Position numbers and translations under genes: made by a program. A stretch of DNA of 64,000 nt from Pseudoxanthomonas sp. 3HH-4 (GTDB taxonomy: Bacteria; Pseudomonadota; Gammaproteobacteria; Xanthomonadales; Xanthomonadaceae). How positions within the stretch are numbered: the first letter of the stretch is position 1; every line of letters starts with the position of its first letter. A model generated the notes under the pieces. It had not been told where the DNA came from and did not search any database. It saw nothing but the letters and a program-made list of their open reading frames with translations. Below, one piece after another: positions 1 through 8,700 of the stretch. The stretch lies in assembly GCF_006716465.1 (NCBI RefSeq), contig NZ_VFPB01000003.1, forward strand, positions 186,001 through 250,000. Direction: 5' to 3'.

Positions 1-150
1 CTCGAACTGCCTAATGAACGGCTCAAGATTGTCGTCCCACTGTTCCACGCCCTTCGCATAGTCAGGATTGGCCGCGACATTCTCAGCATTCACGCCGGAC
101 TGAATCACCGCACATTTGAGAACGAATAACTCAACGGTGTGGTCGTTCAT
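1..150 (-). CDS. Hypothetical protein, N-terminal fragment (runs off left edge)
   Basis: The first 50 residues of a minus-strand gene are visible, beginning MNDHTVELFVLKCAVIQSG; the rest lies beyond the left edge. Its ATG (148-150) overlaps the TGA of the upstream DUF5343 gene in an ATGA arrangement, so the two are probably translationally coupled and functionally linked. I do not recognise the family from this fragment. The visible part is soluble, with no signal peptide or membrane segment. Confidence 0.6.
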   Translation of the reverse strand, partial: MNDHTVELFVLKCAVIQSGVNAENVAANPDYAKGVEQWDDNLEPFIRQFE

Positions 151-824
151 GTCAGGAGGTTGCCTTTAAGGCTGCGGAAGATAGCGTTGTAGACCTCAAC
201 ATTCGTGCTCTCGGGCAAAATGATGTTGATGTTATAAGCCAGCGCCAAACTCTTCTGCAGCGTTTCAACCGGCGTGCCCGGCACGCCGTCTCGAACCGGC
301 TGCTCTAGTTCCTTATCTTTGTCCGGCTGAGCCTGGTCCTCGCGGAAGTCCTTTCCGTATTGTTGAAACACCTGAAACGTGTTGACCATGTAACCCACGA
401 CAGAGTCGGTTTTAGGCAACCCCGTGACCGCCACAACGATATCGGTCAATGCGGGCCTGTCAGCGCGATGGGCATACTGATTCCGCCGGAAGATCTCGGC
501 GAATCCGTTCTTTAATGCCTGAACCGCGGCCCCTGCCCTGCCGGCGTCAGTCTGAAACTGCGAATACAGCTCCGTGGGTGCTCCTGATTGACTGAGGAAT
601 CCCACCGTTTTCAGGATGGGTGGAATAGGCCTAGCTGCACCGCCGGTGGCGCCCATGACGGTAGCGAGGAAATCAGTATTGAAGACGGAGGGTTTCTCCG
701 ATGTTGGAATCTTATCCATGACCCGCTTCAAGACGCCGTGGCTCGTCGTGTAGGGAAGACCTCCAGGAATCTTCCGGCGTGCAGCCTTCTCCGGTGCTGC
801 CGTAACCGCTGCTGCGTCAGACAT
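147..824 (-). CDS. DUF5343 family protein
   Basis: A 225-residue protein. After a basic, Ala-rich start, residues about 22-80 carry the DUF5343 signature: LPYTTSHGVLKRVMDKI, then NTDFLATVMG, GGAARPIPPILKTVGFL and GAPTELYSQF. That region resembles a winged-helix-like module. The biochemical role of DUF5343 is unknown to me. The ATG at 822-824 is preceded by AAGGAG at good spacing. The stop overlaps the next gene's start (ATGA), so it is the first gene of at least a two-gene operon. Family assignment is by recognition of conserved blocks. Confidence 0.8.
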   Translation of the reverse strand: MSDAAAVTAAPEKAARRKIPGGLPYTTSHGVLKRVMDKIPTSEKPSVFNTDFLATVMGATGGAARPIPPILKTVGFLSQSGAPTELYSQFQTDAGRAGAAVQALKNGFAEIFRRNQYAHRADRPALTDIVVAVTGLPKTDSVVGYMVNTFQVFQQYGKDFREDQAQPDKDKELEQPVRDGVPGTPVETLQKSLALAYNINIILPESTNVEVYNAIFRSLKGNLLT

Positions 825-883
825 AAACTCTTCTCCTTAAGCGCTGATCCGTGATGTCGAGCCTACTTAAAACAGTCCGTAAA

Positions 884-967
884 ATGGGTTTAGCGCAGCG
901 ATACCCATCATCGCGGACGATCAGGCGCGCCGAAGCGATGGGTATCGCTATGCTCAACCCATCCTAC
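884..967. repeat. Palindromic intergenic repeat, copy 1
   Basis: An imperfect palindrome of about 84 bp. The left arm ATGGGTTTAGCGCAGCGATACCC is mirrored by the right arm GGGTATCGCTATGCTCAACCCAT. A second copy sits at 1786-1895 in the same orientation. The pair brackets the DUF5694 gene. Such GATGGGTATCGCTA palindromes are common dispersed intergenic repeats in Xanthomonadales and other Proteobacteria. It lies just 3' of the DUF5694 gene, so a folded form could protect or terminate its transcript. Confidence 0.75.
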
Positions 968-978
968 CTTTCTTGCGT

Positions 979-1767
979 TCAAGAGGACGGAAGAAACGCC
1001 CCCGCCTCGACAAGCTCGACGCCCGGCGCAGACCGCAAACAGGCTGCTAGCTGAGGAACGTGTCCCTGCCCGTAGAACACCACCGCGCGATCACCGGGCT
1101 TGAGTGCTTGCAACAGTCGCGCACAGATCGCGAAATTGCGCTTCGCCCACGCGGCATTGAGTTCGACCCCTGGCTGCTGCTCACCGCTTCCGTAGCGCAG
1201 GAACTCCGCGTAAAAGCTCGCGGCCTCATCGAGGGCCTGCGGCGTGTTCATCTCGCGCAGCACGCCGCCGATGCTGTGGGTGGTTTGCAGTTCGGTAATT
1301 CGCGCCGTGATGCCCTGGGCCTGCGCCATCAGCGCTTGCAGATCGCCCGATTTGCCATTGACCTGCGCCCACGCGCTCAATGGTTCGAATGGGAAGTCAC
1401 CCGGGACATCCAGCCCGTGAGCGCGATCGAGCCCCACCTGCTTGGCCAAGCGGAATCCCAACTGCACGACCTCATTGCGGGAGGCCGGCAGTGTGCCGTC
1501 GAGATAACGCGCGTAGTTGTCGCGCGCCGCTTCAGCCGGCCACTCGACGCCGACGAATGTCGGTTGAAACCCGGCCAGGGCATCGGTCACCGCCTGCAGT
1601 TCCGCCTGACGCCGGGGCACCGTGACGTCTACCGACTCCACGTTGGCCTGGTCCTGACCCGGATTACTGAAGTGGTAGGTACCGATGAGGATGACGCGGG
1701 CCGGCGGCCCTGCCGCCCATGCGGCGCCGTGCAGAAGGAGCAATGCCAGCACAAGGAGACGACGCAT
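979..1767 (-). CDS. Secreted DUF5694 (TraB/Tiki-like) protein
   Basis: A 262-residue protein beginning MRRLLVLALLLLHGAAWAAG, a clear Sec signal peptide with an AxA cleavage site, so it is probably periplasmic. Directly after it comes the family block VILIGTYHFSNPGQD; FVGVEWPAE and a late VVFYGQGHVPQLAACL block follow. These fit DUF5694, which resembles the TraB/Tiki/ChaN-type fold in having an early GT-H and a late GH motif. The reaction is unknown. The ATG at 1765-1767 has GGAGG eight bases upstream; a longer reading frame would run into the palindromic repeat and is rejected. It stands alone between two repeat copies. Confidence 0.75.
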   Translation of the reverse strand: MRRLLVLALLLLHGAAWAAGPPARVILIGTYHFSNPGQDQANVESVDVTVPRRQAELQAVTDALAGFQPTFVGVEWPAEAARDNYARYLDGTLPASRNEVVQLGFRLAKQVGLDRAHGLDVPGDFPFEPLSAWAQVNGKSGDLQALMAQAQGITARITELQTTHSIGGVLREMNTPQALDEAASFYAEFLRYGSGEQQPGVELNAAWAKRNFAICARLLQALKPGDRAVVFYGQGHVPQLAACLRSAPGVELVEAGAFLPSS

Positions 1768-1785
1768 GACCGGTTCCTCCAACAC

Positions 1786-1895
1786 GTAGGTTGAGTAGAG
1801 CGCAGCGGCTTTCAATGGCGAAGCCGGTCTACCCATCATCGCGGATGATCAGGCGCACCGAAGCGATGGGTATCGCTACGCTCAACCCATCCTAC
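1786..1895. repeat. Palindromic intergenic repeat, copy 2
   Basis: The right arm GATGGGTATCGCTACGCTC is nearly identical to copy 1 at 884-967, and the centre (ATCGCGGATGATCAGGCGC) is shared with two substitutions. The left arm (GTAGGTTGAGTAGAGCGCAG) is more diverged. It lies directly upstream of the DUF5694 start. Confidence 0.7.
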
Positions 1896-2216
1896 ATTTC
1901 ATGGCGGCCGAAGTGGCGGAGAGAGTGGGATGGAGGTAGGTCCCACCTAACCGCTTGAATTGACTGCAGAACCCGTTTGGCGGGGTCTCCTGGTTTGTGT
2001 CCGAGGATTCTAGTGGCAGGACGGGGTGCCGGATCAACCCGACAGCTACATGCAGTTACCGTCGAGTCACCCCTATCGTCCGCCGCACCATACTGGTGAA
2101 GGCGACACTTTTTTGACGCCGATAATCAATTTTGTGAAGTAATTCCGGTGCGCGAACTTGCGCAATTCGTAAATGCTGCTTGGCTGCGAGTTCCTTCCCC
2201 CGCAACCGGAGCAACC
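1896..2216. other. Intergenic region without a recognised gene
   Basis: About 320 bp between the second palindromic repeat and the 2217 gene. No reading frame here has both a ribosome site and a protein-like composition. The segment near 2085-2150 is AT-richer (TTTTTTGACGCC, GATAATCAATTTTGTG) and may hold the promoter of the downstream gene. Confidence 0.4.
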
Positions 2217-2543
2217 ATGCCAGATCCCCAAGTTCGTATCGCCACCCAACTGTTGAGCGGCACGCTCTACCAGACCCAAGGCAAGACCCCCGAGCAAAGG
2301 TCAGAGGCCATTGAGCTCGCCCTGGAGGTGGCCGCCGAAATCTTGAGCAAGCGAGGCCGGGGTATGCCGACACTGGACAACAAACCACCGACCGAAGGGA
2401 CGGCCTCCCCCAGAATGGCGACCAAGGAAAGGGTCATCGAACGGCCGGTCCTTCCTCCCCTGGGCGGCTTGCTTACCCAACGCCGGGGTCAGGGCAATGC
2501 ATCCCCCGAAAAGACGGATCGCAAAGGGCCCACGCTTCATTGA
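2217..2543 (+). CDS. Small hypothetical protein of the mobilisation region
   Basis: A 108-residue protein. The first 45 residues (MPDPQVRIATQLLSGTLYQT, then a helical segment ending AAEILSKRG) look like a genuine compact helical domain; the tail is basic, Pro/Gly-rich and probably disordered. The ATG at 2217 is preceded by GGAG. It is convergent with the relaxase gene, with a strong hairpin between them. I do not recognise a named family. Similar short helical proteins occur in integrative elements, but a role in transfer is only a guess from position. Confidence 0.55.
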   Translation: MPDPQVRIATQLLSGTLYQTQGKTPEQRSEAIELALEVAAEILSKRGRGMPTLDNKPPTEGTASPRMATKERVIERPVLPPLGGLLTQRRGQGNASPEKTDRKGPTLH

Positions 2544-2568
2544 AATCAGAACCAAGCGTCATGACCAT

Positions 2569-2586
2569 GCCCCGCCATCGCGGGGC
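2569..2586. terminator. Hairpin between convergent genes
   Basis: A perfect 7-bp stem (GCCCCGC, loop CATC, GCGGGGC) lies between the convergent stops at 2543 and 2595. There is no T-tract, so it is at best a weak bidirectional terminator or an mRNA-end structure. Confidence 0.45.
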
Positions 2587-2594
2587 GTAGTCGT

Positions 2595-4163
2595 TCAATG
2601 CAGCCGAGGTTTAGGGGGCGGCGGCTTTGCCGCTTCAGCACTCAGCTTCGCGCTGTCGACTGGCCCGAAGGCCGGTGGCAGCGAATCGGACTCCAGCGGG
2701 TAGTTCTTGAGCAGGTGGCTGCTCCACGCTTCCACCGCTTCTACAGCGCTCACCAGCCGCTGTTCACACGCAGCTTCGGCCTCGGGTGACCGGGCCTCTC
2801 TGGCGGCCTTTAGCGCAGCCAAACGCTGCTCAATCGCCGCCAATCTGCGTCCGCGGCGTCTTGCCCAGTCCTTCTCCGTCCCGTCGGCCGGCTTCGGGTT
2901 GGATTCGACGAACTCTTCCAGAGAATGTTCCGCTCTATGGAGCAACTTCAGCGCGTGGCGCTCCGCGAGCTGCCGCCGCCCGCGTTCCGTCGCCCAACGC
3001 CGAAGCGTCTTGAGCCGCTTGATCAGCTCGCGCAGGTCGGTGCGCAGGCGCGAATGATCGGCAAAGGCAGCAAGGCGGCTGGCGTGGTCCTCGAGGAAAC
3101 GCCGGGCGTTCTTGAGCAGATCGATGACCGTTGCCAATGCGTCATCAAGCCACAGTTGGACTGCCTCACCAAAAAGGTCTTGTGTCGAAGGGCCCGGGCT
3201 TCGGGGAGGCACAGCGATCTGTCCGACGGTCAGACCCGCGATCCCTTGGACTCCACGCATCTGCCCGCCTCCGGGCAGCGTCAAGTCGACCCCACGGGGG
3301 TTCGCCCTCCGGCGATCGCGGCGAGCTTGCTCTAGACCGTGACCATCCGTCGATGCCATTGCCCTGCCCTCCCGCTCAAACGTCTGGAGGAGCTTCTCGA
3401 ATTCCTCATAGTTCTCCTCTTGGATTGCCGCATTGAGTGCGGCGCGCTCGGTGTCTTCGCCTCGCCGGGCCAAGGCCGCTGCGTTCTTCCCGACGTGTTT
3501 CGTAGGCCGGCGGCTCAAGAGCGCAGCGGACACTACATCGCCTCGGGCCATCGCGGCTGCGGCTTGGGCCTCAAGGCTTCGGTGATCCACTTGGGCACCG
3601 ACCTGCGCAGCAGCGAGGTGGGCATTGGTCACCCGAGCGACCATCTCTCTAACCCACTCGACCTCCGCCCTCCCCGCCGGCCCGCCGTCTAGTTCCCTGG
3701 TCTTATCCGCCAATCCATCGGCATCCAGTCGGCGGGTGGTGGCGAGGACATGTAGGTGCCAGTTCAAGCCGCCTTTGGCGTCCGGCGAGTGGATGCTCGC
3801 CTGAGCGGCGAACTGGTAACGATCGACCAAGGCACGGGTGAGCTCCGCAGCGAGCGCTGATCGCTGGTCGTCGTCGAGTTCGTGCGGCAGCGCAATTTCG
3901 AACTCACGGGCAACGGTCGCGTCCTTGCGCCGCTCTGCGTGCTCGGCCGCGCACCAGAGCCGTGCCGGAACCATCGACCAATCCGGGGCATCGGTCGGAA
4001 CCACGCAGCGCGTTTCCACGACGCCGCCACGCCTGCAGTAGTCGTGCCGCGCGCCCGTCTTCTCGTCGACGAGCAGCAGGCCCGCGCGATAGGCCGCGGC
4101 GGCGACAGACGAATGGCCTTTAGCGCGGCTGAAAGTTTTGACGCGTGCGTGGTAGATCGCCAT
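2595..4163 (-). CDS. MobA/MobL family relaxase (MobQ type)
   Basis: A 522-residue conjugative relaxase that would nick the adjacent oriT and pilot the strand. The N-terminus MAIYHARVKTFSRAKGHSS, followed by VAAAAYRAG, is the MobA/MobL/TraA signature with the candidate catalytic Tyr near residue 26. The metal-binding histidine motif appears as NWHLHVLATTRRL. The C-terminal half is long, charged and helical, without a recognisable primase or helicase domain. The ATG at 4161-4163 has AGGAG upstream. The oriT-like site lies in the divergent space to the TraD-like gene, the usual order in MobQ modules. No coupling protein or type IV secretion genes are visible, so the element is mobilisable rather than self-transmissible within this window. 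Confidence 0.9.
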   Translation of the reverse strand: MAIYHARVKTFSRAKGHSSVAAAAYRAGLLLVDEKTGARHDYCRRGGVVETRCVVPTDAPDWSMVPARLWCAAEHAERRKDATVAREFEIALPHELDDDQRSALAAELTRALVDRYQFAAQASIHSPDAKGGLNWHLHVLATTRRLDADGLADKTRELDGGPAGRAEVEWVREMVARVTNAHLAAAQVGAQVDHRSLEAQAAAAMARGDVVSAALLSRRPTKHVGKNAAALARRGEDTERAALNAAIQEENYEEFEKLLQTFEREGRAMASTDGHGLEQARRDRRRANPRGVDLTLPGGGQMRGVQGIAGLTVGQIAVPPRSPGPSTQDLFGEAVQLWLDDALATVIDLLKNARRFLEDHASRLAAFADHSRLRTDLRELIKRLKTLRRWATERGRRQLAERHALKLLHRAEHSLEEFVESNPKPADGTEKDWARRRGRRLAAIEQRLAALKAAREARSPEAEAACEQRLVSAVEAVEAWSSHLLKNYPLESDSLPPAFGPVDSAKLSAEAAKPPPPKPRLH

Positions 4164-4261
4164 GGGGAGCTCCTGTTCGTGCTCCGCTCTTTATGCCTCG
4201 GCTTCTGATTTACGCAAGCCGGGAACGGCTTGGGGTTCCAGGGGCGAAGCCCTTGGCGCAC

Positions 4262-4296
4262 GCGTTCCCCGAAGGGGAATGCCTAAGTGCGCTCTT
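4262..4296. other. Candidate origin of transfer (oriT), IncQ/MobQ type
   Basis: An inverted repeat GCGTTCCCC-GAA-GGGGAATGC (4262-4282, one mismatch) is followed directly by CTAAGTGCGCTCT (4283-4295). This is the architecture of RSF1010/R1162-type oriT: an inverted repeat next to a TAAGTGCGC nick core. It sits between the divergent relaxase and TraD-like genes, where MobQ oriTs usually lie. Nicking near 4291-4293 is inferred from the known family, not seen. Confidence 0.75.
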
Positions 4297-4427
4297 GCTC
4301 TTCCAGCTTTGGCTCTGACTCTCAGTCGTAGGGGGACTTGAATGGCCTGCAGATTTGGCGGGCCGGCCGATCTTGACGCGACCGATTTCTTTGCTTCACT
4401 CAAGGCAGATTAGAAGCGGAGATCGGA

Positions 4428-4748
4428 ATGACAGCCCCAAATCAATACCATGATCGAATCCAGCGAGCCACGCAGCAGCTCGCGCAGCTGCAAGCGCGTG
4501 AGCTTTTAGCGAGCCAGCGACGAGATTCTAAAGCCAAGCGAAAGGCGAAGATGGAGGAGGCACGACGGCGCGCTCGCGTAGCCGAGCTAACGTTTCTAGC
4601 AGGTGCGCAATCACTCGATGACGCGGAACTTGTCGGAGTTCTTCGCCAGCACATCCAGAACAGGAACGGCCAACTAAGACAACTTACTTGCGAAGTCGGC
4701 GCTGCCTGGATGACGGGATCATCCTCCAGGAGCGACACGCGACACTAA
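4428..4748 (+). CDS. TraD-like mobilisation accessory protein
   Basis: A 106-residue, strongly basic protein: a helical N-terminus (QQLAQLQARELL), a Lys/Arg-rich block near residues 35-50, then the family core VAELTFLAGAQSLDDAELVGVL. It resembles the small conjugal-transfer TraD proteins found next to MobA/MobL relaxases (not the large coupling-protein TraD). Such proteins probably assist the relaxosome at oriT. The ATG at 4428 follows GGAGATCGGA. A truncated paralogue occurs at 22253-22510, sharing LAQLQAR and the downstream core. Confidence 0.7.
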   Translation: MTAPNQYHDRIQRATQQLAQLQARELLASQRRDSKAKRKAKMEEARRRARVAELTFLAGAQSLDDAELVGVLRQHIQNRNGQLRQLTCEVGAAWMTGSSSRSDTRH

Positions 4749-4794
4749 CCACTGGGTTGGATTCCTCTAATTGCGGTCCGCACCACTGTGCATC

Positions 4795-5064
4795 CTAGAT
4801 CTTACTCTTACACTTTTGATTGGCACCATAGCGATCCCTGATCTGTCTCAGCAAATCCTTCAGTCTCTCAACGGGCAGAGCTCTTTCCTTGATAGGCCGC
4901 AGGTCGTCTACTTCGGCAAGAGCATGTTTGATCGCAATCTCTACTGCTGCTTCTAGGTCGGCCCAAGGAATCGGGCCGCCACCCTCGATGGACTTCAAAG
5001 CCTTGTCCAAAGCCGAGCCAAGTGCAGCATGAGCCTCTGCGGTTTCTTGAACTGAATTTGTCAC
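4795..5064 (-). CDS. Small helical hypothetical protein
   Basis: An 89-residue acidic, helical protein starting at GTG (MTNSVQETAEAHAALGSAL), chosen because AGGAG lies nine bases upstream. A TTG 24 bases earlier is possible but poorly placed. The sequence has regular helical periodicity with no cysteine pair, signal or membrane segment. It lies downstream of, and on the same strand as, the RHS toxin and lipoprotein, so it could belong to that transcription unit, possibly as an immunity factor; nothing in the sequence proves this. Family not recognised. Confidence 0.55.
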   Translation of the reverse strand: MTNSVQETAEAHAALGSALDKALKSIEGGGPIPWADLEAAVEIAIKHALAEVDDLRPIKERALPVERLKDLLRQIRDRYGANQKCKSKI

Positions 5065-5135
5065 TGGCTGGATACTCCTGCCACACAAGGCGAAGCGGGA
5101 AGTGGTCTATTCCGAACGGGCTAATTGCATTTCAG

Positions 5136-5729
5136 TTATTTGGATGACGGGGCAGGTTCAGCAGGGGGCGCCTCGTTGCATACCTGCTCACCAAGCAGAG
5201 CCCGGACAGTCTTAGGATCCCTAGCGCGATCGCGCTGTGGATCCCAGCACGCGTATGGCGTGTGAGTGTTGAGTGCGGATCCAACCTTCACCACGTTAAG
5301 CGTGCCAAGAAACTGTCCATAGGACGGGCCCGAGAACTCGCCCGGCTCTCTGATTGTCTGCGAGAACTTCCCGACCACCTCCACGTATCGATTCAGCCGA
5401 AGCGTGAGCTTCTCCTGATGCTGAGGGGTTGTGTCCAGCAGGGCTACCGCGTTCTTCAAGATGACGTTTTCGGACGAGTCCCTGTCGAAGAAGAGAACGT
5501 CCATCAGACCTTTGGTATAGAACCCAGAAATCCGGACGAACTTCCCATCAAAGTAGTCAGGGTGAGCTGCCAGGGTATAGATCGAAACATGACAGGGGTC
5601 AGCCTCAGATGCCTTTGAAACGCCGCAGAACGGCCTCGCGGACCCAGCTTCCGTGGCGGGTCTATCCTCCGCTTGGCACGAAGCCAGTAAAGGAAGCAGA
5701 ACGAGTATCCCAAACGAAATCGCTCTCAT
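5136..5729 (-). CDS. Lipoprotein next to RHS toxin (candidate immunity protein)
   Basis: A 197-residue protein beginning MRAISFGILVLLPLLASC; LLASC is a lipobox, so it should be lipidated and face the periplasm. The mature part contains several cysteines and a beta-rich central region (FDGKFVRISGFYTKGLMDVLFF) resembling small OB-like or NlpE-like beta domains; no named family is recognised. The ATG at 5727-5729 lies one base past the TGA of the RHS gene (5731-5733), which implies co-expression. Polymorphic-toxin loci usually place the immunity gene immediately downstream, so this is the leading immunity candidate. That role is inferred from context only. Confidence 0.7.
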   Translation of the reverse strand: MRAISFGILVLLPLLASCQAEDRPATEAGSARPFCGVSKASEADPCHVSIYTLAAHPDYFDGKFVRISGFYTKGLMDVLFFDRDSSENVILKNAVALLDTTPQHQEKLTLRLNRYVEVVGKFSQTIREPGEFSGPSYGQFLGTLNVVKVGSALNTHTPYACWDPQRDRARDPKTVRALLGEQVCNEAPPAEPAPSSK

Positions 5730-5730
5730 A

Positions 5731-8700
5731 TCAGTTCCCACAGTCGACAGGCTGGATGATGGTGCATGCATAGTTGGAACCGCCTGATGGAGTTTGCATC
5801 AAGGCATCTGCGTAACTGAAAGACGACAGCGTGACAGGTGAGCCACCATAGGAGTAAACGTTCACCTTCTCAGACAGAGCGAAGATGACGTCGCTCGCGT
5901 CATCATGCGTTCTGGCGAACAGCTCACCGTCGCGATTATCGATAAGGTTGTCTCTTCCGGACAATTGAACGCCTGAAGGGATGGACGGATGGGTATGGAC
6001 CCAAGCTGTCTTCGAGAACAACGGTAGCTTTGCATCGGCCGGCATGACCCAATCATAAGCGCCATTGCTCCAAGGTCCACTCACTGACCACGCCCCATTG
6101 GGTGCCTGAGCGATCCAAGCCCCGATCTCGACCTTATGAAACTCAGCAATGGGGAGCACCACTTCACCCCAAGCTTGAGCGATCTGACGTTCGGACGTGT
6201 AGTAGTTAGCTGCAACCCGAGCATAAAACCCGGACTTGACCAGAGCAGCCTGCGCATCCCTCATCGCGGTATTTGCCAGCTCCATGTTCTCTGGGGCTCT
6301 TCCGGCTCGACTGGCCGTCCGAATCCCATCGCTCCTCTTTGCCATTGCGCCTTGGATCGCCCCACTGATGGCTCCGTTGGCAAACTTGCCCCCGGTTGCA
6401 GTAGATATCGTTCCACCCAACAACGCTCCAGTCGTGATCCGGCCCAGGTCGTTCTTGATGCCGCTGAGTTGCGGCATCACGGCGGCAGTGAGACCCGCAG
6501 CCACAAAGCCATTGCCGAAGTTGCCTCCATTGAGAGTTTCCGCGATACCGCCCGTCATTCCTTGAAACACGATGCGGCCCCATATGTCCAGACCCAACTG
6601 GCCAATGCCCATCGTGATGCCGGCAGTGAGCGCGCCTGTGACCGCGCCGCGGAGAGTGCCCGTCGCTACATATCCCGACGCCGCGCCGAATGCGATGGCG
6701 ACACCGAGCTTGGCGAAGAATCCTCCGTCCATGCCCCAGGTGACGTAGGTGCCTATGATCGCTATGGCGATGCCCAGGACCTGTCGGAATGTTAGGTTTC
6801 CTGAGGGATCGGTGTATGCGAGTGGGTTGTTGAAGACGTAGGTATAGGCATTCCAGCTCTGAGTATTGTCAGGCGCCTGGACGAACGGATCCGCTTGCAT
6901 GAAACGACCCACCTCCGAATCGTAGATTCGCCCGTTCATGTGAATTACGCCCGTCCCATCCAGCCCCTCGTGACCGGTGAACCCTCTATTTGTCGTAGAG
7001 GGAGCAGAGCCCGGCGCGGCAGGATCCGCGTAACTGCGTCGCCCGCCGAACGGTGCGTAATCCAACCCTTCTGCTACTGACCCGTCGGCGTTGGCAACAC
7101 GAACCAAGCTCCCAAGGTGATCTTGGAAGAGGAACCTTGTGCTGTTGACCGTGCCGGCGATGACGGTTTGAATGGCCACGCTTCCCAGATAGCGCTTGAA
7201 GCTTGTTGCACCGCCTTGGGTGATCACTTCAACGCCGTTGACGTAGAGCGTTACTTTTCCAGCCTCCTCTTTTTTGTAGCGCTTTCCGTCCGGCCCATAC
7301 CAGAATCGAACCCGCTGACCATTGCCCATGAGGATTTCATAGGCCTTGTTGTCTACCGAGTATTTCACCGTCCTGTCGTTGGCCGTGCCAGGTGCATCGC
7401 GCAAGGTTTGATTTCCGCGCATGTCGTAGTAATAGAAGGTCGCGCTGGTGCCGGTGCCGGACTGGCTGACGGCGTGCGGACTACCAGATCCGCCCGACAT
7501 CGAGACCATGCCTGTGGTGGCTCCATAGCTGGAGATCCCGCGCCTCCCCTCCCCCAGATCCAGCCCTGCAGAACTTGCACTTGACTCGCTGTAGCGGCGA
7601 GTAGGCGTTTCGGGGGCCTTGTGAGCGCGACTATCTCTCCAAGCCGCCGGTAAGCTGTTGTCGGCCAGGACAGGATGTTGATAAGACGGGAGCAATGGGG
7701 AAATTTTCGCCTGGCTACCCAACGGGGTAGCGGACAATGCCGCGGCCCCTCCGCACCCGTCTGCGCCGGCATAATCGAAGCCTAAGCCATTCTTCATGCA
7801 CACATTGCCCAGGTCATCGTAGCCTTGGGACAGGGTGACTTGGTTCGCGGGTTGGCCGTTCTGGGCCAGAACCTTTGCCTCAATCAGGCGATTGAGCGAG
7901 TCGTATTGGAATGCCTCCAGATAACGGCTCTCTTTCTGATGCGAGCTCAGATTACCCGCCGCATCCCAAAGGTAAGCTTCGTTCGTGAGATTGCAGCTTG
8001 TGGACCCAGCGCATATCGATGCGATGCGTCCGGTGAGAGGGTGGAAACTCCTGTTGACCTCCATGGCGGCCGTATCGGCCCTGCGCTCCTTGGTAACGTT
8101 ACCCCATGCGTCCGTGGCCAGTATTCGCTGATAGGTGGACGCCGGCACGGAACAATTTGGATCCTGATCGGTCCAGTCGCTTTCGCAAACAGCGACGATG
8201 CCTCGATTCCCATACTGCGTCTTCGTCCACAGCGAAGTGGCGTCCTGCACCCTCACCACGCGGCCTAGCGCGTCATAGACGGTAGCCGACATATACCATT
8301 GGTTATCGATCTGGTAGGTGCTGCCACTAGTCCTTCCCAGCGCATCGTAGTAGTGATAGTTGACGATGTTCAGCTCACTGCTGGCCTCACCGACGAGCCC
8401 AGAATATGTGCCAACCGTAGTCTCCATGGTTACCGAGCCACTTCCGTTCTGGGCGGTATCGAAGACAGACGTGGTTTGACTTTCTATGGCGCCGTTAGCA
8501 AGTTTTACCGTCTTACGCCACACTCGGGCCCTTGCATCGATCTCATTCTCTATACGTTGCCCTTCGCCATCGGTTTGAACGATGAGCTCTCCCATCGCGT
8601 TGTATTGGAACGTGGTGGTGCCAGAGTCTGGGTCAGACTGCTGTATCTTCCTTCCGAGCACATCGTAGACATACGAATTGACGATAGTGCCGGCGCCGGC

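Noticed and set aside
2056..2388. Minus-strand frame of 110 codons opposite the 2217 gene
   Set aside because: No ribosome site or protein-like pattern; the plus-strand frame is better initiated and looks like a folded helical protein.
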